DNA of 64,000 bases from Alphaproteobacteria bacterium PA4 (lineage in GTDB: Bacteria; Pseudomonadota; Alphaproteobacteria; Sphingomonadales; Sphingomonadaceae), in the NCBI GenBank assembly GCA_002256005.1, contig NKIQ01000001.1, positions 62,001 to 126,000 of the forward strand, in the 5' to 3' direction. Positions 55,269 to 64,000 of the stretch are shown piece after piece. Position 1 is the first letter of the stretch; each line of letters starts with the position of its first letter. The translations under genes and the position numbers were made by a program. Below the pieces are notes generated by a model that was not told where the DNA came from, did no database searches, and was given only the letters and a program-made list of their open reading frames with translations.

Positions 55269-56459
55269 ATGACCTTCCCCGCCACCCGCGCCGCGGCGCT
55301 CGCCCGGCTTGATGCCTTTCTGCCCCGCGCCGGGCAGGCCTATGCCGCCCAGCGCAACCGCGACGCCGGGCCGGATGCCGCCGGCAGCACCTCGCGCCTG
55401 TCCCCCGCCATCCGCCGTCGGCTGATCGGCGAGGCCGAGGTCTGCGCGCAGGTCGTCGCGGCGCACGGTCCCCATGCGGCGGAAAAGTTCATCCAGGAGG
55501 TGTGCTGGCGGACCTATTGGGTCGGCTGGCTGGCGCAGCGGCCGGCGGTGTGGACGCGCTATACCGCCGATGTGACACGGCTGCAGGGCGAAGTGGAGGC
55601 CAACAGCGGGCTGCGCACCGGGCTGGCGCAGGCGATGGCAGGCCACACCGGTATCGACTGTTTCGATGCCTGGGTGAGCCAACTCCTCACCACCGGCTGG
55701 CTGCACAACCATGCCCGTATGAACTTCGCCAGCATCTGGATCTTCACGCTCGGCCTGCCCTGGCAATTGGGGGCGGACTTCTTCTATCGCCATCTGCTCG
55801 ATGCCTGTCCGGCGTCGAACACCCTGTCGTGGCGCTGGGTCGCGGGGGTGCAGACGCTCGGCAAGACCTATCTCGCCCGCGCCGACATCATCCGCGCCAG
55901 CAGCGGCGGCCGCTTCGCCGTCACCGCGCCGCTGGCCCGCGAGGCCCGGCCCATCGCCGATACGCCGGTGCCGCTGCCGATTGCCATCGCACCGGCGGCG
56001 CGGGCCGATCCGGCTCTGCGCACCGGGCTGTTTCTCACCACCGACGATCTGAGCCTTGAAACCCAGCCGCTGCCACCGATCATGGCGTTGGCGGCCACGT
56101 CGCGCAGCGGCGGTTCGCCCAGCGCCCTCAAACGCGCCCATGCCGAAACCGCCCTCGACGATGGCCTGGCCCGCGCCGCCGCGCACACCGGCTGCACCGC
56201 CGAACGTCTGGACGAAGCCGACGCCATCACCGCCATGCGCGACTGGGCCGCGCGGCATCGCCTGCAACAGATCGTTACCGGCGACGCCGCGGTTGGCCCA
56301 GTCGCAGACCGGCTGACGGCGCTCGCCGCCGCGCTGGCGGACGATGGCGTGCGGCTGGTGCGGCTGCGCCGCCGCTGGGATGACCTGGCCTGGCCGCAGG
56401 CGACCAGGGGCTTTTTCCCGTTCAAGGCGGCGATCCCGCAATTGCTGGCGCGGGCTTGA
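55269..56459 (+). CDS. Photolyase/cryptochrome-like FAD protein with apparently permuted domains
   Basis: A 396-residue protein. Residues 1 to about 215 carry the photolyase FAD-domain motifs: QEVCWRTYW (77-85), WLHNHARMNFASIW (144-157) and WRWVAGVQTLGKTYLARADII (188-208). Residues about 250-396 look like the alpha/beta antenna domain that normally precedes it: LFLTTDDLSLE as strand one, a central NAD-like helix region, and FFPFKAAIP as its end motif. No separate N-terminal antenna domain is present. Light-dependent DNA repair or a cryptochrome-like role is possible. GC content and codon use match the neighbours. Confidence 0.78.
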   Translation: MTFPATRAAALARLDAFLPRAGQAYAAQRNRDAGPDAAGSTSRLSPAIRRRLIGEAEVCAQVVAAHGPHAAEKFIQEVCWRTYWVGWLAQRPAVWTRYTADVTRLQGEVEANSGLRTGLAQAMAGHTGIDCFDAWVSQLLTTGWLHNHARMNFASIWIFTLGLPWQLGADFFYRHLLDACPASNTLSWRWVAGVQTLGKTYLARADIIRASSGGRFAVTAPLAREARPIADTPVPLPIAIAPAARADPALRTGLFLTTDDLSLETQPLPPIMALAATSRSGGSPSALKRAHAETALDDGLARAAAHTGCTAERLDEADAITAMRDWAARHRLQQIVTGDAAVGPVADRLTALAAALADDGVRLVRLRRRWDDLAWPQATRGFFPFKAAIPQLLARA

Positions 56460-56483
56460 GCCGTTTCAGTGTATGAGTGGCGC

Positions 56484-56738
56484 ATGTTGCGTCGCGCCTC
56501 CCTCGTCATCCTTTTGCTGCTCGCCGGGTGCAGCACCGTCGCCACCGTCGTCACCGCGCCAATCAAGCTCGTCGGTGCTGGCATCGATGTCGCCGTCGAC
56601 AGCGTGACGACGACGCAGGAAGAAGCCGATCGCAACCGCGGCCGCGCCCTGCGCGAAAAGGAAGAAGCCGACGCCAAGGCGGCGAAAAAGGCCGAAAAGG
56701 CAAAGCGCAAGGCGGAGCGGGAAGCGCGGGACGATTGA
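56484..56738 (+). CDS. Small lipoprotein with charged coiled-coil tail
   Basis: An 84-residue protein. Signal/lipobox LLLLAGC, a short segment (VVTAPIKLVGAGIDVAVDSV), then a Glu/Lys/Arg-rich helix (about 45-84). Recognised only as a small sphingomonad-type lipoprotein of unknown function. A similar N-terminal TAPxKLVG phrase is common to this group. Confidence 0.7.
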   Translation: MLRRASLVILLLLAGCSTVATVVTAPIKLVGAGIDVAVDSVTTTQEEADRNRGRALREKEEADAKAAKKAEKAKRKAEREARDD

Positions 56739-56781
56739 GGGGGTGACACGGAAACTGCGGCGTCATGAGCCGCTGCGCCCC

Positions 56782-57492
56782 TCACGCCGCCTCCGCCAAC
56801 CCCGCCAGCGCCGCGCGGTCGCGGATCGTCACGCCGCGCAGGCCGGGCAGGGCGATGACGCCGCGGCGTTTCAGGCCGGTCAACTGGCGGCTAACGGTTT
56901 CGATGGTCAGGCCGAGCAGATCGCCGATCTGCGCGCGCGACAGCGGCAGCTCGAACGACTGGGCCTCGGCGGCGCGCGCATCGCAGCGCCGGCTGCGGTC
57001 GGCCATGTCGATGAGGAAGCTGGCGACGCGCTCGGTGGCCGACAGGCGGGCGAGCATCAGCATGCGGCTGCGGGCATCCTCCAGCGCCGCGAAGGTGCGT
57101 TCCAGCAACACGCGCTCCAGCCGCGGATGCGCGGCGAGCAGCGCTTCGAACGGCCGGCGCGGGAAGACGCAGAGCGTGACATCGGTCAGTGCGGTGAGGG
57201 TGAAGCCGGTCTGGCCGGCAAAGGGCTGGCCGAGGAAATCCGCCGGATAGAGCAGTCCGACCGTCTGTTCGCGGCCATCACTGGTGGCGGCCGACAGTTT
57301 CAGCAGCCCGGACAGGACATTGCCGCACAGCCGGCTGTCGTCGCCGGCCCAGATCAGGGTTTCCCCGGCGGCGAGGCGACGGCGCTGGCCAATGCGGTTG
57401 AACGCCACCAGCTCGGCATCGTCGAGGACGCCGCACAGCGCCTGGCCGCGCACGGCACAATCCGAACAGACCCGCGTTTCTGGCTGCGTCAT
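56782..57492 (-). CDS. FNR/FnrL-type oxygen-sensing regulator
   Basis: A 236-residue Crp/Fnr protein. N-terminal cysteines at 9, 12 and 20 (CSDCAVRGQALC) plus one in SRLCGN can hold an oxygen-labile [4Fe-4S] cluster. The C-terminal HTH (LPLSRAQIGDLLGLTIETVSRQL) recognises FNR boxes. The start is ATG 57492; in-frame starts lie upstream to 57567. hemN lies next to it on the same strand, with an FNR box just upstream of hemN. Confidence 0.88.
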   Translation of the reverse strand: MTQPETRVCSDCAVRGQALCGVLDDAELVAFNRIGQRRRLAAGETLIWAGDDSRLCGNVLSGLLKLSAATSDGREQTVGLLYPADFLGQPFAGQTGFTLTALTDVTLCVFPRRPFEALLAAHPRLERVLLERTFAALEDARSRMLMLARLSATERVASFLIDMADRSRRCDARAAEAQSFELPLSRAQIGDLLGLTIETVSRQLTGLKRRGVIALPGLRGVTIRDRAALAGLAEAA

Positions 57493-57602
57493 TTGCGTCT
57501 GACCCCCTTTGGCTTGCATCCCGTCCACCCCGGCGCCGGGGCAGGCGCACAGCTTTGCAAGCCGCATCCCGGCCGCTCAATCCGGGATAATGCGGAGTCC
57601 GG

Positions 57603-58925
57603 TCAGATCGCGCTGCTGAATCGCCGCGTCGTGGCGGCACGATAGGGATCGAGCACGGCGGCCATGCTGCGCACATAGGGCAGGCCATCGGCAGCGACCA
57701 CCAGCCGGTCGCCCTGCCATTCCGCCAGCCCGGCGGCGATGAAGCGCTGCAATTGCGCGCGAATCACGCCGATGTCGGGCCAGCCGGCAAGATCGGTGCG
57801 GCCCTGGCAGAGCAATTGCTCGATGGCGCGGCCGCTGCCCCGGTCGGCCGGCGAGCGCCACAGGCCGCGGGCGATGGCGGGGCGGCCGTTGCCGACGCTC
57901 AGCTGATAACGGCCATTGTGCTTTTCGTTCTGCAGCAGCCAGGCCGGAAAGCTGCTGATCGCCGAGGTGCCGAGCCCGAGCAGCACATCGGCCGGGTCCT
58001 CGGTAAAGCCCTGGAAATTGCGGCGCAGCGTGCCGTTGCGGGCGGCCACGGCGATGCTGTCGCCGGGCCGCGCGAAATGATCGAACCCGATCGGCTGGTA
58101 ACCGTCGCCGGTCAGCCGCTGGTAGGCAAAGGCGGCTTGCGCGAAGCGGGCGAAGCCATCGGGCAGGGCGCTGGCATCGATCAGTTTCTGGCGCGGCACC
58201 ATATGCGGGACATGGGCATAGCCGAACACGGCAAGCCGGTCGGGCTGCAGGGCCAGCGCCGCATCGAAGGTCGCGCCCAATCTGGCGATGCTCTGGCCGG
58301 GCAGGCCGTACATCAGGTCGAAATTCAGCGAATCGACGCCGGCACCGCGCAGCTGGTCGACGACGCGGGCGATGAGTGCCGCCGGCTGCACCCGGCCGAT
58401 GCCGCGCTGGATATCATCGTCGAGCGTCTGCACGCCCAGGCTGACGCGGGTGACATGGTTGCGCTGCAAGGCCGACGCCCATTCGGCGTCGAAGCCGCGC
58501 GGATCGATCTCCACCGAAATCACCGGATCGTCGAGCCGGAAGGCGCCGGCGAGGCGATCCATCAGCGCATCGAACGCTGCCGGCGCCAGCGCATTGGGGC
58601 TGCCGCCGCCCCAGGCGATGCGCCGCACCCGGCCGCGCCCGGCGAGGCCCGCGGCTATCAGCGCGATCTCGTCCCCCAGCCGGTCGATATAGGCGTTGAC
58701 GCGCTGGTGGCGGTTGGCGGCGCCGGTGTTGCAGCCGCAATACCAGCACAGCTGCGCGCAATAGGGGATGTGGAGGTAGAGCGAGATGCCCTCGTCCGCG
58801 CCGACATCGCCCAGCGCCCGCAACAGATTGTCGGGCCCCACCGCCTCCCCGAAATCGGCGGCGGTCGGGAAGCTCGTGTAGCGCGGCACCGGCACGCTGA
58901 GCAGATCGGAGAAATAGGGCCACAT
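57603..58925 (-). CDS. hemN: Oxygen-independent coproporphyrinogen III oxidase
   Basis: A 440-residue radical SAM enzyme. SAM cluster motif HIPYCAQLCWYCGC (C-x3-C-x2-C), GGGSPN, and EIDPRGF. It converts coproporphyrinogen III to protoporphyrinogen IX without oxygen. RYTSFPTAADF is the typical start. The FNR box centre is about 42 bases upstream of the ATG, consistent with anaerobic induction. Confidence 0.95.
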   Translation of the reverse strand: MWPYFSDLLSVPVPRYTSFPTAADFGEAVGPDNLLRALGDVGADEGISLYLHIPYCAQLCWYCGCNTGAANRHQRVNAYIDRLGDEIALIAAGLAGRGRVRRIAWGGGSPNALAPAAFDALMDRLAGAFRLDDPVISVEIDPRGFDAEWASALQRNHVTRVSLGVQTLDDDIQRGIGRVQPAALIARVVDQLRGAGVDSLNFDLMYGLPGQSIARLGATFDAALALQPDRLAVFGYAHVPHMVPRQKLIDASALPDGFARFAQAAFAYQRLTGDGYQPIGFDHFARPGDSIAVAARNGTLRRNFQGFTEDPADVLLGLGTSAISSFPAWLLQNEKHNGRYQLSVGNGRPAIARGLWRSPADRGSGRAIEQLLCQGRTDLAGWPDIGVIRAQLQRFIAAGLAEWQGDRLVVAADGLPYVRSMAAVLDPYRAATTRRFSSAI

Positions 58926-58960
58926 GCCGGATGCTATGGCACGGCCGGCGGCCGCGTGAA

Positions 58961-58974
58961 TTGACGCCGGTCAA
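58961..58974. promoter_or_regulatory. FNR box shared by hemN and ompW
   Basis: TTGAC-GCCG-GTCAA, the alphaproteobacterial FnrL form of the FNR palindrome. It lies between divergent hemN and ompW, with the centre about 66 bases before the ompW ATG, suitable for class II activation of ompW. Confidence 0.8.
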
Positions 58975-59033
58975 AGACGGTGGGGCAGGGGCCGCCTAGG
59001 TCGCGGTGCAGACACAACAAAGGACCCCGCGCC

Positions 59034-59717
59034 ATGACCTTCCGCACCAAGAGCCTGCCGCTGCTCATCCTCACCGGCGCCATGCTGGCGACCCCGGCGC
59101 TGGCGCGCGACGGCCAGGGCCTGCAGGCCAATGACGTGCTGCTGCGCCTGCGCGGCATCGTCATCGCGCCGACCGGCACCTCCGACGGCATTTTGCCGGC
59201 GCTGCCCGGTGACCGGCTGAACGTCACCACATCGGTGGTGCCGGAGGTCGACATCACCTGGATGGCGACGAAAAACATCGGCTTCGAACTGATCGCCGCC
59301 ACCGCCAAGCATTCGGCCAAGGGCAAGCAGGGCGTGACGCAGGGCATCGGCAATGTCGTCGACACCTGGGTGCTGCCGCCGACGCTGACCGTGCAATATC
59401 ATTTCAACGCCGATGGCGCGGTGCGGCCCTATGTCGGCGCCGGGGTGAATTACACGATCTTCTGGAATGAAAAGGCGACGTCCGGCCTGGCGGGTGCGCT
59501 CGGCCCAACGAATGTGCACATGAACGACAGCTTCGGCTGGGCGGCGCAGGCCGGGGTCGATATCGACGTCAGCAAGCGCTTCTTTCTCAACGTCGATGTC
59601 AAATACATCGACATGACGTCGGACGTGCGGCTGCAGACGACCGCCGCCGGCGTGCAGACCGTGCATGCGCGGATCAACCCGATCCTGGTCGGCGTGGGTT
59701 TCGGGCTGCGGCTGTAA
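59034..59717 (+). CDS. ompW: OmpW-family outer membrane protein
   Basis: A 227-residue eight-stranded beta-barrel protein. Signal peptide to about residue 25 (ALA/R), then VLLRLRGIVIAPTG at the first strand, PPTLTVQYHFNADGAVRPYVGAGVNYT in the middle and GVGFGLRL at the end. OmpW barrels pass small hydrophobic molecules and are FNR-regulated in several bacteria. The frame opens at 58980; the signal peptide starts at 59034. Confidence 0.9.
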   Translation: MTFRTKSLPLLILTGAMLATPALARDGQGLQANDVLLRLRGIVIAPTGTSDGILPALPGDRLNVTTSVVPEVDITWMATKNIGFELIAATAKHSAKGKQGVTQGIGNVVDTWVLPPTLTVQYHFNADGAVRPYVGAGVNYTIFWNEKATSGLAGALGPTNVHMNDSFGWAAQAGVDIDVSKRFFLNVDVKYIDMTSDVRLQTTAAGVQTVHARINPILVGVGFGLRL

Positions 59718-59726
59718 CTGAGATAC

Positions 59727-59749
59727 TCCCTCCCCGCAAGGGGGAGGGA
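59727..59749. terminator. Bidirectional palindromic terminator
   Basis: TCCCTCCCC-N5-GGGGAGGGA, 9-bp stem between the convergent ompW and exoprotein genes. Same repeat family as 37382. Confidence 0.6.
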
Positions 59750-59756
59750 ATTGACC

Positions 59757-62700
59757 TTACGGCGTCGTCCGCCGCTGGATGACGATCGTGCCGTCGCCGG
59801 TTCCAATCGCAACCGGCGTCGTATCGTTCGCCTGATTGTCGACGCCGAGCACGGTGACGCTCGGCGACGGTGGCACCAGCAGGCCGGGGGTGGGCACGAC
59901 ATAGTCCTCGACGCGCAGGATCTCGGCCGGGGTGGTGCCGCCGCCGCCGCAGCTGGCGGCGCCGACCGTACAGCCGTTGAAGCTGAAGCTGCCGGCGATG
60001 CTGCCGCCGTTGAGGCCGCCGATCAGCGCGACATTCGGCCCGCTGCGCAGATCGGCATTGGGCAGCACCAGGCTGCCGGTCAGGTCGACCCGGGCAGCAC
60101 CGTTGATCTGGACGATGCCGTTGCTGCCGCTCGCGCCTTCGCCGCCGATCAGCAGGCCGACATAGCCGCCGGCCACCGCCGCGCTGTTCTGGCTGACGAC
60201 ACGGCTGCCGGCATCGACGCGCAGCCGCGTCGCCACCGCGAACAGGCGATTGTCGGCGGGCGCGGCAACGCCGGGCACCCCGGCACCGACATCGATGGCA
60301 TCGGGCGCCGTCGCCCGCACCGCGCTGGCAAATTCGGCGCTGCCGAACACCACGTCGTTGACCGCCAGCAGGACGAGGCTGTTGACCGCGATGACATCGC
60401 CGAAGCAGTTGACGGCCAGCTCTGCCGAGCCGAAGCCGCCGCTGATCAGGATGGCGCCCGGCCGCCACAGGCTGTCGACCGCCAGGTCGCCGATGCGGAT
60501 GACCCCACCATTGACCGTCGGCGCGACTCGGCCGGTGACGTTCACATCGAAGCCGCGGCCGGCATAGAGGTTGAGCACCGGCAGCGCGCCGGGATCATAG
60601 CTGAAGCCTTCGAGCGTCAGCGTGCCGCCGGCGGCGGCCGCGACGGCGCGCGGCTGCTGGCCCGGCAGCACCGCGGCGGCGATGGCACCGGTGGTGCCGG
60701 CAAAGAATTCCGCGGCGCCGCCGATGCGCAGCCGCGCGATGTCGGCGGCGGCGAGACGGAAGCCGTTGCCCGCACCGCTGCCGCCCAGCACCATCGGCCC
60801 CGGTGTTTCCACCCGCAGCGACGCCGCCACCAGGCTGCGCCGCACATCGAGATCGCCCGATAGCAGGGCCAGCGCCGCGCTGCGCCAGTCGCCCAGCGTG
60901 ATGCGGCCGGTCGCCACCATCTGGGCGCTGCCGGTGACCCGGCCGGCATCGATGCTGATGCCGCCGGCGGTGGCCGACAAAGCGGCGCGGCCGCCGACAT
61001 CGAGCGTCTGCACGGTGATGCTGGCGCCGATCAGCGTCGCATCGCCGGCGGCGATCACCGTATCGGCGATGATCGGCTGGTCGGGATCGATCAGCAGGTT
61101 GCGCCCGGCCTCGAAGCGCGTGCCGGTGACGCTGCCGGTGGCGATGATGGTCAGGTCGCGGCTGGCAAAGGCGCGGCCGCCGGCGATGATGGGGGCGGTG
61201 AGGCTGAGGTCGCGGCCGGCCGACAGATCGGTATAGCCGATGCGGTTGCCGCCGCTGATGGCGAGGTCGCGGCGGGCGGCGATGGTGCCGAGCGGTGCGA
61301 TGTCGCCACTGGCGGTGAGCGTGATGTCGGTGCCGCCGAGCCGCAGCGCGCCGCCGATGCTGGTGCCGGTGATGCGGATGGTATCGCGCGCGGTGACGCC
61401 GGCCAGCGTGACGGCGCCGCCCGACAGGGTGGCACTGGTGGCGGTGATGGCGCCCGCCGTCAGCGCGCCGGTCGTCGTTGCGCTGGCGGCGCCATCGGCG
61501 GTGATGGCACCGGCATTGATGCTGGCGCCGGCCAGGGCCACATCCCCCGCGGCGCGGACCGTACCGGTGGCGAGCGCGCCGCCGGCCGCCAGCGCCAGCC
61601 CGCCGGCCGAGCTCAGGTCGCCGGTGGTCAGCGCGCCGCCGCTGCGCAGCGCCAGGTCGCGGCCCTGCACCAGCGGCCCGGTGGCCAGGCTCGCCCCCGC
61701 CAGCCGCACATCGCGGCCGGCGATGACACCGCCGCCTGTGCCCGGTCCCAGGCTGGCCGCGCCGCTGGCGGTGACGACGATGTCGCTGGCGGCCTGCAGG
61801 CGACCACTGCTGACGGCGGCACCGGTGAGGCGGATGTTGCTGCCATCGCCTTCGCTGTCCGCCCCCAGCCCGGTTGCGGTCAGCGCGCCGAGCGTCAGGT
61901 CGCCGCCGCTCAATGAGATGTCGTCACCGGCGGTCAGCGTGCCGCTGGCGAGGGCGCCGCTACCGGCGGCGACGGTCAGATCGCCGCCGGCGCTGGCATT
62001 GCCGATGCCGACGCCGCTGGCGGTGACGCTGATGTTGCGCCCGGCGGTCAGCGCGCCGCTGGTCGTCGCGCTGCCGCTGCTGGTGGCAACGCTGATATCG
62101 CGGGTGGCGCTGATCTGGCCGTCGATGCTGATCGGCGCGGTGCCGGTCAGCCGCACATCCTGCCCGGCGGACAGCGCCCCGGCGCCGATGCTGGCGGCGG
62201 AGATGGCGAAGTCACCACCGGCGCGCGCTGTGCCGAGCGTGACGGCGCTGGTTGCGGTCACGGTGGCGGTCGTCCCCACGGTCAGCGTGCCGCCGGTGAC
62301 CGATTGGCCGGACAGGCTGGCAACCCCACCGGCCTCGCCATTGCCGAGGCGCAGTGCGCCCGCGCCGGCATCGGCGGTCAGGCTGCCACCAGCGCTGGCA
62401 TCGCCGATGCCGACGCCATTGGCGGTGACGCTGATGTTGCGTCCGGCGGTCAGCGCGCCACTGGTCGTCGCGTTGCCGGTGCTGGTGGTGATGGCGATGT
62501 CGCGGGTCGCGCTGATCCGGCCGTCGATGGCGATCGGGGCCGTCCCTGTCAGCCGCACATCCTGGCCTGCGCTGAGCGCCCCGGCGCCGATGCTGGCGGC
62601 GGTGATGGCGAAATCGCGGACAGCGTTGGCCGTGCCGAGTGTGACGGCGCCACTGGCGCTGATCGTCGCGTCGCCGCCGGCGGCGAGGGCGCCGCCGCTT

Positions 62701-64000
62701 ACCGAGGCGCCGCTGAGGTCGATGATGCCCCCGGCGCGACTGTCGTCGATGCGCAGCGCCGCGCGGCCGGCAGCGATGCGGATCGCGCCGCCCGCTGTCG
62801 CCGCGCCGACGCCGACGCCATCACCCGTGACCTGGATGTCGCGGCCGGCGGTCAGCGCGCCGCGTGTGGTAGCGCTGCCGCTGCTCGTCGTCACCCGAAT
62901 GTCGCGCGCCGCGTCGATCCGGCCGTCGATGCTGATCGGCGCCGTGCCGGTCAGCAGCACATCCTGGCCGGCGGAAAGGGCGGCGGCGGTGATGCTGCCG
63001 GCGGTGATGGCGAAATCGCCGGCGGCGCGCGCCGAGCCCAGTGTGACGCCGTTGCGTGCGATGATGCCGGCATTGGCGCCGGCGCTCAGCGCGCCGCTGC
63101 TCACCGAATCGCCCTTCAGATCGACAAGGCCGACCGCCGTGATGTCGCCGAGCAGCAGCGCGCCGCCGCGCGCATCGGCGGCCAGCGCCGCGCCGGCGCT
63201 GGCCGCCCCGATGCTGACGCCGTCGCCGCTGACGCGGATGTCGCGCCCGGCGGTCAATGCACCGGTGGTGCCGGCGCTGCCGCTGCTGGTGCTGACGAAC
63301 AGGTCGCGCCCGGCGCCAATCCGGCCGTTGACGAGAATGGGCGCGGTGCCGGCCAGCCGCACATCCTGCCCGGCCGACAAGGCCGCGGCATCGATGCTGG
63401 CGGCGGTGATGGCGAAATCGCCGCTGGCACTGGCGCTGGCGATGCGCACCTGGCCGCTGGCGGTGATCGCCGCATCGCCGCGGCTGACAAGACTGCCGCC
63501 TGTCACACTGGCGCCGCCGAGCGTGATGCCGGTGCCGGCGTCGACATTGTCGATGGCAAGGGCGCCGCCGCGCGCATCGGCGATGAGCTGCCCCCTGGCG
63601 CTGGCCGCCCCGACGCTGATGCCATCGGCGGCGAGCCGGATGTCGCGCCCGGCATCGAGCGCGCCGCTGGTGGCGAGGCTGCCGCTGTCGGTGCCGGCGA
63701 TCAGATCGCGGCCGGCGCGGATCGGCCCGGCGATGCTAATCGCGCCGCTGCCCGACAGCCGCGCATCCTGCCCGGCGTTGAGGCTGGTCGCGGCGATGCG
63801 GCTGCCGCGCACCGCGAAATCGCCCGTGCTGTTGGCGATGGCGAGCGTGACCCCGGCGGTTGCCGCGATATCGGCGCTGGCTGCCGTCACATTGCCGCCG
63901 CTGATGCTGGCGCCGCTCAGCATCGCCCGCCCGTCGCCATTGAGGCTGGCGAACTGCAGGGCGCCCCTGGCCTGCGCCACCGCATCGCCGCCGGCGCGCC
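59757..64000 (-). CDS. Large filamentous-hemagglutinin-like repeat exoprotein, N-terminus outside the window
   Basis: An open frame from the stop at 59757 to the window edge, over 1,400 residues. It is Ala/Gly/Thr/Ser-rich beta-helical sequence made of phrases like ALSAGQDVRLTGTAPI and ALTAGRDI. Four full 134-residue tandem repeats and part of a fifth occupy about 61950-63990. The C-terminal 250 residues are non-repetitive, with one Cys pair (FNGCTVGAASCG) and no autotransporter barrel. This suggests a two-partner secretion exoprotein whose secretion domain and TpsB partner lie beyond the window. Confidence 0.8.
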   Translation of the reverse strand, partial: RAGGDAVAQARGALQFASLNGDGRAMLSGASISGGNVTAASADIAATAGVTLAIANSTGDFAVRGSRIAATSLNAGQDARLSGSGAISIAGPIRAGRDLIAGTDSGSLATSGALDAGRDIRLAADGISVGAASARGQLIADARGGALAIDNVDAGTGITLGGASVTGGSLVSRGDAAITASGQVRIASASASGDFAITAASIDAAALSAGQDVRLAGTAPILVNGRIGAGRDLFVSTSSGSAGTTGALTAGRDIRVSGDGVSIGAASAGAALAADARGGALLLGDITAVGLVDLKGDSVSSGALSAGANAGIIARNGVTLGSARAAGDFAITAGSITAAALSAGQDVLLTGTAPISIDGRIDAARDIRVTTSSGSATTRGALTAGRDIQVTGDGVGVGAATAGGAIRIAAGRAALRIDDSRAGGIIDLSGASVSGGALAAGGDATISASGAVTLGTANAVRDFAITAASIGAGALSAGQDVRLTGTAPIAIDGRISATRDIAITTSTGNATTSGALTAGRNISVTANGVGIGDASAGGSLTADAGAGALRLGNGEAGGVASLSGQSVTGGTLTVGTTATVTATSAVTLGTARAGGDFAISAASIGAGALSAGQDVRLTGTAPISIDGQISATRDISVATSSGSATTSGALTAGRNISVTASGVGIGNASAGGDLTVAAGSGALASGTLTAGDDISLSGGDLTLGALTATGLGADSEGDGSNIRLTGAAVSSGRLQAASDIVVTASGAASLGPGTGGGVIAGRDVRLAGASLATGPLVQGRDLALRSGGALTTGDLSSAGGLALAAGGALATGTVRAAGDVALAGASINAGAITADGAASATTTGALTAGAITATSATLSGGAVTLAGVTARDTIRITGTSIGGALRLGGTDITLTASGDIAPLGTIAARRDLAISGGNRIGYTDLSAGRDLSLTAPIIAGGRAFASRDLTIIATGSVTGTRFEAGRNLLIDPDQPIIADTVIAAGDATLIGASITVQTLDVGGRAALSATAGGISIDAGRVTGSAQMVATGRITLGDWRSAALALLSGDLDVRRSLVAASLRVETPGPMVLGGSGAGNGFRLAAADIARLRIGGAAEFFAGTTGAIAAAVLPGQQPRAVAAAAGGTLTLEGFSYDPGALPVLNLYAGRGFDVNVTGRVAPTVNGGVIRIGDLAVDSLWRPGAILISGGFGSAELAVNCFGDVIAVNSLVLLAVNDVVFGSAEFASAVRATAPDAIDVGAGVPGVAAPADNRLFAVATRLRVDAGSRVVSQNSAAVAGGYVGLLIGGEGASGSNGIVQINGAARVDLTGSLVLPNADLRSGPNVALIGGLNGGSIAGSFSFNGCTVGAASCGGGGTTPAEILRVEDYVVPTPGLLVPPSPSVTVLGVDNQANDTTPVAIGTGDGTIVIQRRTTP
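62160..63769 (-). repeat. Tandem 402-bp repeats in the exoprotein gene
   Basis: The marker segment TGCCCGGC (or a close variant) just before ALSAGQ recurs near 62160, 62562, 62964, 63366 and 63768, exactly 402 bp apart. This gives 134-residue units with diverged sequence. Confidence 0.85.

Noticed and set aside
61950-63990. Regular repeats as a CRISPR or satellite array
   Set aside because: The 402-bp units are coding, diverged and without spacers; they are protein repeats of the exoprotein.

Overview
The window is a GC-rich chromosomal segment of an alphaproteobacterium, most probably of the Sphingomonadales (order level only). The pointers are several large TonB-dependent receptors paired with sugar or phosphate genes, a GH68 sucrase, a UrcA protein, an FnrL/HemN/OmpW neighbourhood, sphingomonad-type short palindromic repeats, and many GTG/TTG or ATGA-coupled starts. 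There are no transposases, phage genes or CRISPR arrays. Almost all of the sequence is coding, and no gene-free stretch exceeds about 260 bases.

Layout. (1) 1-6065: sucrose-type locus (partial LacI regulator, MFS sugar transporter, TonB receptor, GH68 enzyme) with two identical LacI-type operators between the divergent transporter and receptor. (2) 6107-10586: sirtuin, a LuxR-type membrane regulator with a DUF4199 protein, dapB, DUF2244, nth, a small secreted protein and tRNA-Arg(CCG). (3) 10620-19886: ROK repressor, TonB receptor, glycerate 2-kinase, an MGH1/GH63-like hydrolase, MFS transporter, ROK sugar kinase and phosphomannose isomerase. Together these look like a complete uptake and catabolic route for mannosylglycerate (or glucosylglycerate). 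This is the strongest candidate here for an undescribed system. (4) 19948-26799: glycan genes (GT4, Wzz-like, UDP-xylose synthase, GT-A-like) around a sigma-54 two-component system. (5) 26800-32001: UrcA plus an HlyD/ABC/FtsX-type transporter behind a sigma-54 promoter and two 18-bp palindromes. The same palindrome type lies upstream of the response regulator gene. (6) 32146-36236: TonB receptor and phosphatase lipoprotein behind a Pho-box-like element. (7) 36243-47688: housekeeping genes (gshB, SirB1-like, YraN, rsmI, LppC-like, an acyl-CoA dehydrogenase pair, rpsD, rpoZ, a DUF885 protein). (8) 47945-55190: AraC regulator and the SUF iron-sulfur operon (Rrf2 regulator, sufB, two extra small genes, sufC, sufD, sufS, sufT, sufA). 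(9) 55269-64000: a photolyase-like protein with apparently permuted domains, a small lipoprotein, FnrL-type regulator, hemN and ompW sharing an FNR box, and the C-terminal part of a very large repetitive exoprotein that runs off the window.

Regulation is unusually readable. Candidate sites can be seen for LacI, a sigma-54 activator, PhoB, an Rrf2 regulator, FnrL, a LiuR-like regulator and possibly a LuxR-type regulator. All functional assignments come from reading protein motifs and gene context. No database search was run.
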